Below, piece by piece: positions 17,030 through 24,198 of a stretch of 31,091 nt of DNA (position 1 is the first letter of the stretch; every line of letters begins with the position of its first letter). Both the position numbers and the translations under genes were made by a program. The notes beneath the pieces were generated by a model, which searched no databases, was not told the origin of the DNA, and saw only the letters and a list, made by a program, of their open reading frames with translations. The stretch is from CAZQQN01 sp964549595. Lineage in GTDB: Bacteria; Bacteroidota; Bacteroidia; CAILMK01; CAYYUA01. The stretch lies in the NCBI GenBank assembly GCA_964549595.1, contig CAZJWK010000023.1, positions 1-31,091 on the forward strand, written 5' to 3'.

Positions 17030-17446
17030 ATGATGGTAAAAAAGTTTTTGAGCGTTCTCTTTTTATTTGGTTTAGCTTTTGGTTTACAAGATGTTAAAGC
17101 CCAACAAGGTAAAGAAGAACAAAAAGGTCAACCCAAAATTAAATTCGAAAAAACGTCCCACGATTTCGGTAAGATCCCCCAAGGCAAAAATGCCAGTTAT
17201 AGCTTTAAATTTACTAACACTGGTAATGCCCCTTTACAATTAAAAAATGTAAAGCCCTCTTGTGGGTGTACCACCCCTCATTGGCCCAAAAAACCTATTC
17301 GCCCCGGCGAAAGCGCCAAAATAAAAGCTGTTTATGATGCCGGTTCTCCGGGTCGTTTTCACAAATCCATTACGGTGAAAACCAACATGGAAAACAATGG
17401 CACTAAAGTCCTTAGCATTAAAGGGCGCGTGAAAAAGAATAATTAA
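17030..17446 (+). CDS. Secreted DUF1573 protein (first copy)
   Basis: A 138-residue exported protein with a signal peptide (about 1-25, ending VKAQ) and one DUF1573 domain, an Ig-like fold common in Bacteroidota. Recognisable parts are HDFGKIPQG near 44-52, FTNTGNAPL near 62-70, and the signature SCGCTTPHWP near 81-90 with PGESAKI. Function unknown; the domain resembles the Ig-like ASPM/SPD-2/Hydin type. The start may be ATG 17030 or the next codon, ATG 17033. A strong terminator follows, and a paralogue lies just beyond it. Confidence 0.92.
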   Translation: MMVKKFLSVLFLFGLAFGLQDVKAQQGKEEQKGQPKIKFEKTSHDFGKIPQGKNASYSFKFTNTGNAPLQLKNVKPSCGCTTPHWPKKPIRPGESAKIKAVYDAGSPGRFHKSITVKTNMENNGTKVLSIKGRVKKNN

Positions 17447-17467
17447 TTTTTGGTTGGCAATTTCATG

Positions 17468-17506
17468 AAAATCCGCCTGTTAAGCGCTTAATAGGCGGAT
17501 TTTTTG
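17468..17506 (+). terminator. Strong intrinsic terminator after the first DUF1573 gene
   Basis: An 11-bp perfect stem (17468-17478 with 17493-17503, core ATCCGCCT/AGGCGGAT) is followed by TTTTTG. The 14-base loop is itself palindromic (TTAAGCGCTTAA, 17480-17491) with a G/T pair joining it to the stem, so almost the whole 36 bases fold into one hairpin. It begins 22 bases after the stop codon. Confidence 0.9.
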
Positions 17507-17538
17507 TTTAGGACTAATGCATAAAACGGGATTCGAGG

Positions 17539-17928
17539 ATGGTTAGTAAATCCCTTTTGCTTTCCGGTTTAATTTTGTTTTTAGGGGGATTCAATGTATC
17601 CCCTGAACCAGAAATCAAATTTTTCAAAAGGACCCATGATTTCGGTAAAGTAAAACAGGATGGTTCTTATTCCCATGAATTTCCCTTCGTAAATGAAGGG
17701 GAAGCCCCTCTTCATGTGGAACGGGTTAAAACAGCATGTAATTGTTTAACACCGGATTGGCCTCAAAAGCTCGTTCAGCCTGGTGATACGGCTTCTATTA
17801 ATGTAGATTTTTTCCCTACGCAAAAAGGCGATTTTTTTAAATCCATTCAAGTTCACACCAATTTGCCTAAGCAGCCCCTTCAAATCCTATACGTCAAAGG
17901 TCATGTTACTGAGAATAAGGAAAGGTAA
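17539..17928 (+). CDS. Secreted DUF1573 protein (second copy)
   Basis: A 129-residue paralogue of the preceding gene, sharing HDFGK, the APL block, the TPxWP block and PGxxAxI, at clearly under half identity by eye. It has a short hydrophobic N-terminus (about 1-20) that can serve as signal peptide or anchor. The family's CGC motif is altered to CNC (ACNCLTPDW), keeping both cysteines. It is convergent with the rng gene. The terminator between the two copies means the second is either expressed by read-through or from a promoter I could not find in the 92-base gap. Confidence 0.88.
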   Translation: MVSKSLLLSGLILFLGGFNVSPEPEIKFFKRTHDFGKVKQDGSYSHEFPFVNEGEAPLHVERVKTACNCLTPDWPQKLVQPGDTASINVDFFPTQKGDFFKSIQVHTNLPKQPLQILYVKGHVTENKER

Positions 17929-17979
17929 GCGGACCCAAGCGAAAGGCTATTTCACACTGAATTTCCCGGTCGACTTTTA

Positions 17980-19530
17980 TTACGAGTGAAAACTTAAGGT
18001 ATCACCTTGCCAATTAAGGATTTTATACTGATTCAGATAATAATTTTCAGCCGGTTCTAAAGCAAGCCAAGTCCTGTATTTAAAAAACCATTTGATTCGT
18101 TTGGAAATAATTCCTTGAGTAATGTATGCATACAAATAGGGATGCACAATCATTTTGACGTATTTATAATGTTCTTCTCCGGAAAAGTATTGCAATTCCC
18201 TTTCTATCTCGTCTACTATCAGGATGGTGGGGTTTACTTCGCCGCTACCATGGCAAACAGGGCATTTTTCCGCCGTTGAAATTGCAATTTCCGGCCTTAC
18301 CCGTTGCCGGGTAATTTGCATTATCCCGAATTTGGAAATGGGTAAAATAGAATGCTTAGCCCTGTCATTCTTAAGCATTTTACGCATGTAATCATTGATC
18401 TGCTTCCGGTTCTCGGCCTGGCGCATGTCAATAAAGTCTAAGACAATAATGCCTCCCATATCCCTTAAGCGTAATTGACGGGCAATTTCTTCGGCTGCTT
18501 CCTGATTGGTTTTAACAGCGTTTTCCTCTTGGGTTAGATTTTTGGTACGCTTACTTCCACTGTTTACATCAATAACATGCATGGCTTCTGTATGCTCTAT
18601 CACTAAATACGCCCCTCCGCCAATATTGACCGTTTTACCAAATAGGGATTTGATCTGCTTATCAATGGTTAAGCTTTGAAATAATGGTTCTTTGCCGTTG
18701 TAGTGTTTTAAGATTTTGACTTGTTCCGGGGAAATTTGATGGATGTAATTTTTAAGCTGGTTGTAGACACTTTTGTCATCGACCATTATTTTATTAAAGG
18801 ATTCATTAAGGAGGTCCCTTAACATAGTAGATGCCCTGTCAGCTTCCCCGTGAAGTTTTTTCTTATGCGCTTTAAGGTTTTGAAAAATCCGGTCCCATTT
18901 ATTGATCAGCTCATTCAAGTCATCCTCCAGATCCTGGACCGTTTTACCTTCGGCAACGGTACGAATGATAACGCCAAAATTTTTGGGCTTTATACCGGAA
19001 ATTACTTTTTCAAGGCGGTCTCGTTCATTTTTACTTTTGATCTGCTTAGAAATTGAGATATTATCCTTGAAAGGCATCAGGATGATTAAACGGCCCGCAA
19101 GGCTAAGCTCACAACTTAAACGGGGCCCTTTGGAAGATATAGGCTCCTTCATGAGCTGTACCACAATAGGTTGGTTGGCTTTCAGGACATCAGTAATTTT
19201 ACCCTTTTTATCCAGTTCAGGCTTGAAATGAAAACGTTTTAAGCTACTGGTATTTAGTTTTTTACGATAAGTCTTGTCCACGAAATCCATTAAGGTGGGA
19301 AAGTTGGGCCCTAAGTCAAGGTAATGAAGGAAAGCATCTTTTTCGTGGCCTATGTCCACAAAGGCTGCATTGAGGCCGGATAGGATTTTTTTAACACGAC
19401 CCAGGTAAATATCACCCACGAGAAAATCCTCACTGAGTTCCTCTTGGTGGAATTCAATAAGTTTTTGGTCTTCCAGAAGGGCAATCTGGGATTTATTAGA
19501 GTCCGATTCTATTATAAGTTCACGGTTCAC
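17980..19530 (-). CDS. rng: Ribonuclease G (Rne/Rng family)
   Basis: A 516-residue endoribonuclease of the RNase E/G family, acting in rRNA maturation and mRNA decay. An S1-like domain starts at about 36 (VGDIYLGRVKKIL), the catalytic metal aspartates are Asp321 (HVIDVNSG) and Asp365 (IVLDFIDM), and the zinc-link CPVC is Cys423/Cys426. There is no long C-terminal scaffold, as in RNase G. The start is GTG 19530 and is preceded by GGGAGGTGGC, one of the few good Shine-Dalgarno sequences in the window; homologues start at the same point. A 30-codon ORF overlaps this start by 4 bases. It ends the HU-TPR-small basic protein run. Confidence 0.95.
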   Translation of the reverse strand: MNRELIIESDSNKSQIALLEDQKLIEFHQEELSEDFLVGDIYLGRVKKILSGLNAAFVDIGHEKDAFLHYLDLGPNFPTLMDFVDKTYRKKLNTSSLKRFHFKPELDKKGKITDVLKANQPIVVQLMKEPISSKGPRLSCELSLAGRLIILMPFKDNISISKQIKSKNERDRLEKVISGIKPKNFGVIIRTVAEGKTVQDLEDDLNELINKWDRIFQNLKAHKKKLHGEADRASTMLRDLLNESFNKIMVDDKSVYNQLKNYIHQISPEQVKILKHYNGKEPLFQSLTIDKQIKSLFGKTVNIGGGAYLVIEHTEAMHVIDVNSGSKRTKNLTQEENAVKTNQEAAEEIARQLRLRDMGGIIVLDFIDMRQAENRKQINDYMRKMLKNDRAKHSILPISKFGIMQITRQRVRPEIAISTAEKCPVCHGSGEVNPTILIVDEIERELQYFSGEEHYKYVKMIVHPYLYAYITQGIISKRIKWFFKYRTWLALEPAENYYLNQYKILNWQGDTLSFHS

Positions 19531-19619
19531 ACGCCACCTCCCGCTTTTGAGGTTAAGTCTTGGTTGGATGTAAGAGGATTAGCACCAGATTCAATGGCAA
19601 TATCCCTTGGTTTCTTCAT
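19527..19619 (-). CDS. Possible 30-codon leader ORF overlapping the rng start
   Basis: An ATG at 19619 opens 30 codons (MKKPRDIAIESGANP...) ending in TGA at 19527-19529, so that the stop and the GTG start of rng share GTGA. The rng Shine-Dalgarno lies inside its last codons. This geometry is typical of translational coupling. I recognise no family; the peptide is neither hydrophobic nor rich in one amino acid, so it is not an obvious attenuation leader. No ribosome binding site precedes its ATG. It may be chance. Confidence 0.3.
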   Translation of the reverse strand: MKKPRDIAIESGANPLTSNQDLTSKAGGGV

Positions 19620-19694
19620 ACCATAGGAAAATAAAAAGCAAAGAGGCTTTTAAAAAAGGTGAGAAAATGGTGCAGAATCGTAAGTAAAAAATGA

Positions 19695-19787
19695 CTACTT
19701 ACGCTTTTTGTGGCGATTTTGCCTTAAACGTTTCTTCCGTTTGTGGGTATTGATCTTTTGCTTTTTTCTCTTTTTACCGCTTGGCAT
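19695..19787 (-). CDS. 30-residue basic protein, AURKAIP1/COX24-like (bS22-type)
   Basis: This gene of 30 codons encodes a protein that is Lys/Arg in 17 of 30 positions, starting MPSGKKRKK and ending NRHKKRK. I recognise it as the tiny Bacteroidota protein annotated with the AURKAIP1/COX24 domain, related to the mitochondrial small-subunit protein mS38 and to the actinobacterial ribosomal protein bS22. A ribosomal role is therefore likely but inferred. The ATG lies 11 bases after the TPR gene stop, in the same direction, and rng follows after 164 bases; both neighbours fit a translation/RNA setting. There is no Shine-Dalgarno. Confidence 0.85.
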   Translation of the reverse strand: MPSGKKRKKQKINTHKRKKRLRQNRHKKRK

Positions 19788-19798
19788 AGTAATTTTTT

Positions 19799-20668
19799 TT
19801 ATTTTTTCTTCAAAGTATTAATTTTTGACTTAGCCCTTTCTTTTAATTTGGGCTGTTCCACCATTTCCTTGTAGGTAGAATAAGCATCTATGGCTTTTTT
19901 AGTATTGCCCAGCTGTTCCTGTATTATACCCAGGTAACGATGGTTAAAAGCATTTTTAGGTTGAATACGTACTAACTTTTGAAAACGTTCCAATGCTTTA
20001 TCAAATTGGCCTGACCTAATAGATAAAACGCCGAGATAAAATAAAGCCTTTCTATGTTCGGGATTCACCTTTAGGACTTCCTTTAATAAGCCTACCCCTT
20101 TCATCACTTGCCTTCTCTCTTTTATATAAGCCAAAGCCAGACCTGCTTTGGCATTGAGGTGATTCGGATCTATTTCTAAAACACGCTTAAAGGCTTTAAC
20201 AGCGTTTTCTGTTGCATACTTGCTAATATTGGTATCGCGCCTGATTTCACGGGCTTTTTGGTATTGCTGCCCCACCTTAAACCAGGATTGGGTATCATTT
20301 TTTCTTTGAGCCCATTTTTTATGATACTCGGCAGCAATTAAAGGCCGGTCTTGGTGAGACCAAAAATGAGATATTTTAGGAATCAGGGTGCTATCCCTCG
20401 AACCTTTATTCAAGGCTTTTTCTAATTCCTTAATCCGTTGGGCTTGAGTATCAGGAAGGGTTTTAATTACCTTATCCTTATAACTACTGAATTGAAAATC
20501 AGTGGCAGCGGCTTTTTCTGGGGCTGATTGGTTTGTTGTGTCTTTGGTTACAAACCGGTCTTCTTTGGTAAGGGCTTCACTTTTATCTTTACCATGGAAA
20601 AAAATGAATGCGGTCAACCCAGCCATAATAAGAATGAGGGTTATTTGTAACAAAAAGGTTGGCCGCAT
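19799..20668 (-). CDS. Membrane-anchored tetratricopeptide repeat protein
   Basis: A 289-residue protein with an N-terminal membrane segment (about 5-25), a charged linker, and TPR repeats from about 155 to 285 (for example AVKAFKRVLEIDPNHLNAKAG, ALFYLGVLSIRSGQFDKALE and YLGIIQEQLGNTKKAIDAY in part). It probably scaffolds other proteins on the periplasmic face. It lies 12 bases after the HU gene and 11 before the small basic protein gene, so the three are one transcript. A TPR protein at this place in Bacteroidota is familiar, but its partner is not known to me. Confidence 0.88.
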   Translation of the reverse strand: MRPTFLLQITLILIMAGLTAFIFFHGKDKSEALTKEDRFVTKDTTNQSAPEKAAATDFQFSSYKDKVIKTLPDTQAQRIKELEKALNKGSRDSTLIPKISHFWSHQDRPLIAAEYHKKWAQRKNDTQSWFKVGQQYQKAREIRRDTNISKYATENAVKAFKRVLEIDPNHLNAKAGLALAYIKERRQVMKGVGLLKEVLKVNPEHRKALFYLGVLSIRSGQFDKALERFQKLVRIQPKNAFNHRYLGIIQEQLGNTKKAIDAYSTYKEMVEQPKLKERAKSKINTLKKK

Positions 20669-20680
20669 TCACTTTCAATT

Positions 20681-20986
20681 TTAAGCGTTCTGGGTTTCAG
20701 AATCTTTTACCTTGTTTTTTACGCGTTCCGAGAAAGCTTTGGAAGGCTTGAATGATGGCACGTAATGAGGAGGGATTACAATGGAGGTATTTTTAGCAAT
20801 GTTTCGGGCAACTTTTCTGGCTCGTTTTTTAACAATAAAGCTGCCGAACCCCCTGAAATAGATATTGTTCCCCTCACTCATGTTGTCTTTAACAACTTTA
20901 AAAAAGCTTTCCAGTACTTCTTGCACGTCTACCTTTTCTAGCCCGGTTTGAGAGGCAATTTCGGAAACTACATCTGCTTTTGTCAA
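20681..20986 (-). CDS. HU/IHF-family DNA-binding protein
   Basis: A 101-residue nucleoid protein with the HU fold: an N-terminal helical pair (TKADVVSEIA, then VQEVLESFFKVV), the beta arm region GSFIVKKRARKVARNI near 49-64, and the conserved proline of the IP-PSFKPSK end. It bends DNA as a dimer. The start is taken as TTG 20986, because the family begins with (M)TKADxVxxIA. There is no in-frame ATG. The longer frame from a TTG at 21037 runs into the likely promoter element. It heads the HU-TPR-basic protein-rng run and is divergent from mutY. Confidence 0.9.
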   Translation of the reverse strand: MTKADVVSEIASQTGLEKVDVQEVLESFFKVVKDNMSEGNNIYFRGFGSFIVKKRARKVARNIAKNTSIVIPPHYVPSFKPSKAFSERVKNKVKDSETQNA

Positions 20987-21034
20987 GGCTTTTATACTTT
21001 TTAGGTTCAACAAAGTTTCTTTGAAAAGCGAGTG

Positions 21035-21042
21035 CAAATATA
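21035..21042 (-). promoter_or_regulatory. Probable -7 element for the HU gene
   Basis: TATATTTG followed by C on the minus strand matches TAnnTTTG exactly, 48 bases before the TTG start at 20986. A TTTTTTG run lies 16-19 bases further upstream and may be the -33 element. Transcription from here would begin inside the longer ORF, which supports the shorter HU. Confidence 0.5.
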
Positions 21043-21197
21043 ATCTTTTGCACTAAAACAAAAAATTGAGTTAGAAAACTTTACCCATTTTTCCGAATCA
21101 ACAAAGTAATTTACTTTCTTTGGTAAATGTTTATTCAAGGCTGATTGTTTACCTCTTAGCCATTCTATTACGATTTTAACCTTATTTTCGCACCCTA

Positions 21198-22235
21198 ATG
21201 AAGGAGCTGAGAGAAGCGTTAAATAAGTGGTTTGGTAAATATAAGCGGGATTTACCATGGCGCCGAACACATGATCCTTACCTGATTTGGCTATCGGAAA
21301 TAATCTTACAACAGACCCGTATTGAGCAGGGACTTCCTTATTACAAGAAATTCGTAGAACGTTTTCCTGATGTTTTTCAATTGGCTGAGGCTAATGAGGA
21401 AGAAGTGCTCAACTTGTGGCAAGGCCTTGGTTATTACAATAGGGCCCGTAACATGCATCATACGGCAAAAGTTATCGCTACGGAGTACAACGGAGTATTT
21501 CCTGAAAGCCCGGAAGACCTGAAAAAGCTTAAAGGTATTGGCGATTATACTGCTTCAGCCATAAGTTCTATGGCTTTTGACAAACCTCATGCGGTAGTAG
21601 ATGGCAATGTATACCGGGTATTAGCCAGAATTTTTGGTATTCGGGAAGCTGTTAATACTGCGCAAGGGAAAAAGGTCTTCAAACAAAAAGCCGAAACGTT
21701 ACTGGACCGGAATCAACCGGGTACTTTTAACGAGGCTTTGATGGATTTCGGTGCTATTCAATGTAAATCGGCATCCCCAAAATGTGCAATTTGCCCGGTT
21801 CAGCAATATTGTTATGCCTTTCACCATAATGAAGTGGAAAAACTGCCTCTGAAATCAAAAAGGGTAAAAAAGAAGACTCGTTATTTTCATTACGTAGTGA
21901 TGTGTGATACTTATGGCTTGTTACTCCGGAAAAGGGGAGATGAGGATATCTGGCGAAACATGTTTGATTTTCCATTGTGGGAAGCAAAAAATGGCGAAGT
22001 AATTAATAAATCCGATTTGGCTGATTGGCTAAATTTACCCTTTAAAAGGCTGGTCTATAAAAAGCAATTGGACCACGTATTAACCCATCAGAATATTAAA
22101 GCATATTTTTATTACTCAGATGGTATTTTTTCAGCCAAAAAAAATAAAAATTTTATATTTGTTCCATGGGCGCAGTTGGAAAACTATCCATTGCCGCGCT
22201 TAATCGAGCGTTTTATTGACAATTTTTTCGATTAA
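21198..22235 (+). CDS. mutY: A/G-specific adenine glycosylase
   Basis: MutY (345 residues) removes adenine mispaired with 8-oxoguanine, preventing G-to-T mutations. The catalytic Glu34 lies in EIILQQTR, the helix-hairpin-helix is LKGIGDYTA at 111-119, and the catalytic Asp135 is in VDGNVYRV. The [4Fe-4S] ligands Cys189-x6-Cys196-x2-Cys199-x5-Cys205 are complete, and a NUDIX-like 8-oxoG recognition domain fills about 225-345. The ATG at 21198 gives the usual short lead-in. It is divergent from HU and followed 32 bases later by ssb, the order known from Flavobacterium. Confidence 0.97.
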   Translation: MKELREALNKWFGKYKRDLPWRRTHDPYLIWLSEIILQQTRIEQGLPYYKKFVERFPDVFQLAEANEEEVLNLWQGLGYYNRARNMHHTAKVIATEYNGVFPESPEDLKKLKGIGDYTASAISSMAFDKPHAVVDGNVYRVLARIFGIREAVNTAQGKKVFKQKAETLLDRNQPGTFNEALMDFGAIQCKSASPKCAICPVQQYCYAFHHNEVEKLPLKSKRVKKKTRYFHYVVMCDTYGLLLRKRGDEDIWRNMFDFPLWEAKNGEVINKSDLADWLNLPFKRLVYKKQLDHVLTHQNIKAYFYYSDGIFSAKKNKNFIFVPWAQLENYPLPRLIERFIDNFFD

Positions 22236-22267
22236 AATACGCATTGTAAAACCAAAAAGATATTGTT

Positions 22268-22732
22268 ATGGCTATGGACAAAAATTCTCTTAATAAGGCA
22301 ATGTTGATTGGTCGTTTGGGGGCTGATCCTGAAATTCGTTATACCAATAACAATGTACCCGTGGCTAACCTTAGCCTTGCCACCAATACGACTTATCGTG
22401 ATAAGGATGGCAATAATCAGGAAAATACCGAATGGCACCGGGTTGTGGCATTTAATAAGTTGGCTGAAATTGCGGAAAATTATTTAGGCAAAGGTAGGTT
22501 GGTTTATATAGAAGGGCGACTTCAAACACGTCAATGGGAGGATAAAGATGGCAATACCAAGTATACCACCGAAATTATCGCGAATACTTTAAATATGTTG
22601 GGTGGTCGTGGCGATGGTCAATCACAAGGGGGCCAAAGCGTAGCCCAAGAACCACAATCCCAAAATCAGCAAAATAGCCAGGAGAGCCCAGAGCCCGGAG
22701 CTGATGAAGTGGACGATGACTTACCTTTTTAG
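22268..22732 (+). CDS. ssb: Single-stranded DNA-binding protein
   Basis: SSB (154 residues) coats single-stranded DNA in replication and repair. The OB fold occupies about 5-112 (LNKAMLIGRLG, then ENTEWHRVVAFNKLAE and VYIEGRLQTRQWED in part). A Gln/Ser-rich linker follows, and the acidic C-terminal tip DDDLPF binds partner proteins. Length and tip are typical. It lies between mutY and gldE on the same strand. Confidence 0.97.
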   Translation: MAMDKNSLNKAMLIGRLGADPEIRYTNNNVPVANLSLATNTTYRDKDGNNQENTEWHRVVAFNKLAEIAENYLGKGRLVYIEGRLQTRQWEDKDGNTKYTTEIIANTLNMLGGRGDGQSQGGQSVAQEPQSQNQQNSQESPEPGADEVDDDLPF

Positions 22733-22763
22733 TTTCCCGGTTTCAGAAATGGGAAAGGAGGTG

Positions 22764-22795
22764 TTAGGAATAATGGAGGCATATAGCTACCTTTG
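22764..22795 (+). promoter_or_regulatory. Probable promoter of gldE
   Basis: TTAG (22764-22767), a 20-base spacer and TACCTTTG (22788-22795) fit TTTG-N19-21-TAnnTTTG with one mismatch in the first element. It ends 25 bases before the TTG taken as the gldE start, so gldE may be expressed apart from ssb. Confidence 0.5.
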
Positions 22796-22820
22796 TGTCA
22801 GAAGGAATCTAAAGTAGGCT

Positions 22821-24185
22821 TTGGTAAATTTAATTAGTACCATTTCAAATGGGGTGGTCTTTCTTGAGGCCTTTGTAAGCAATGACCTTTCCTGGGAAAT
22901 TCTTTGGCCATTGGTGGGTTTGGTTTTCCTTATACTGTGCTCAGGGTTGGTATCCGGTTCTGAGGTGGCTTTTTTTTCCATTAAGGGTAGTCAGTACTTC
23001 ACCATTCGGGAAAGCAATTACCGCTACCATCAGGTGATTATCAATTTGCTTAAAACCCCTCGTTTGCTTCTTGGTACCATATTGATCGTTAACAACCTGA
23101 TCAATATTGCCATTGTTATCCTTTTCACTATTCTTTCCAACCAGGTTTTTGATTTTCAGAACCACCCGGTGATTGCTTTTTTGATCAATGTGGTTGCCAT
23201 TACATTTATACTGGTTTTGTTGGGAGAAGTGATCCCTAAGGTTTATGCCAATCAGGCCAATTTAAGCTTTGCCGCTTTTATGGCCTACCCCATGTTATTC
23301 ATGCGGAAGGTGGTTTACCCCCTTGCCGCTTTTTTGGTTAAATTAATTTCTGTGCTTGAGAAAAGGGTTTCTTCCAAAAAACCTGATGTTTCCCTGGAAG
23401 ATTTGAAAGAGGCCATTGAGCTAACAGCCAATGAAAAAACAGATTTTAGTGATAAAAAGATGCTTAGGGGAATTGTCAATTTTAGCAACATTACCGTCAA
23501 ACAAATCATGACATTCCGTGTAGATACGGTCGCTTATAGTACTCAGGCTAAACTTTCGGATTTAATTAAGGATATAAATTACCACCGTTATTCCAGGATA
23601 CCGGTTTATAGGGAAACTTTTGACAATGTGATTGGCATTTTATACATCAAGGATTTGGCTCCCTATATTCATGAAAATGATGATTTTAACTGGTTAACCC
23701 TTTTGCACAAACCCTATTTTGTGCCGGAAAGTAAGAAAATTGATGACCTTCTAAGGGAATTTCAGGCCAAAAAGGTTCACATGGCTGTTGTGGTTGACGA
23801 ATATGGGGGTTCTTCCGGAATAATCACCATGGAAGATATTTTAGAGGAAATTGTGGGCGAAATACAAGATGAATTTGACGATGATGAGCTTTATTATTCT
23901 AAATTGGATGAGGAGAATTTTGTGTTTGACGGTAAAACCCCCCTTCATGATCTTACAAGGATCTTAGAATTGGATGAAACCACTTTTGAGGAACATAAAA
24001 AAGAGGTTGAAAGTATTGGGGGTCTGTTGATAGAATTGTTCAGCAGAATCCCTCAACCCAGGGAATCAATTGATTATAAGAACATTCGCTTCACTACGGA
24101 ATCCTCCGATCGGAAAAAAGTCAGGCGTGTAAAAGTAACTTTATTGGCTTCCTCACCCGAATATCCATCAGAAAAAACGGAATAA
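22821..24185 (+). CDS. gldE: GldE-like CNNM/CBS/CorC membrane protein
   Basis: A 454-residue hemolysin-C/CorC-type protein. Four hydrophobic segments within about 25-180 form the CNNM (DUF21) domain with SGSEVAFFS near 45-53 and GEVIPK at 135-140. A CBS pair follows at about 220-340, with VDEYGG and ITMEDILEEIVGEI, and a CorC_HlyC domain at 355-445. The mutY-ssb-gldE order identifies it as the gliding-associated GldE, which works with GldD and the type IX machinery in Flavobacterium. There is no ATG near the start; the TTG at 22821 is preferred because an in-frame stop lies two codons upstream. gldD is not the next gene. Confidence 0.92.
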   Translation: MVNLISTISNGVVFLEAFVSNDLSWEILWPLVGLVFLILCSGLVSGSEVAFFSIKGSQYFTIRESNYRYHQVIINLLKTPRLLLGTILIVNNLINIAIVILFTILSNQVFDFQNHPVIAFLINVVAITFILVLLGEVIPKVYANQANLSFAAFMAYPMLFMRKVVYPLAAFLVKLISVLEKRVSSKKPDVSLEDLKEAIELTANEKTDFSDKKMLRGIVNFSNITVKQIMTFRVDTVAYSTQAKLSDLIKDINYHRYSRIPVYRETFDNVIGILYIKDLAPYIHENDDFNWLTLLHKPYFVPESKKIDDLLREFQAKKVHMAVVVDEYGGSSGIITMEDILEEIVGEIQDEFDDDELYYSKLDEENFVFDGKTPLHDLTRILELDETTFEEHKKEVESIGGLLIELFSRIPQPRESIDYKNIRFTTESSDRKKVRRVKVTLLASSPEYPSEKTE

Positions 24186-24198
24186 AAAAGCTTCCGGA

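Noticed and set aside
22749..22817. A 22-codon ORF between ssb and gldE with AGGAGG inside.
   Set aside because: Contains the likely gldE promoter element and has no coding character; the AGGAGG is not placed before a start.
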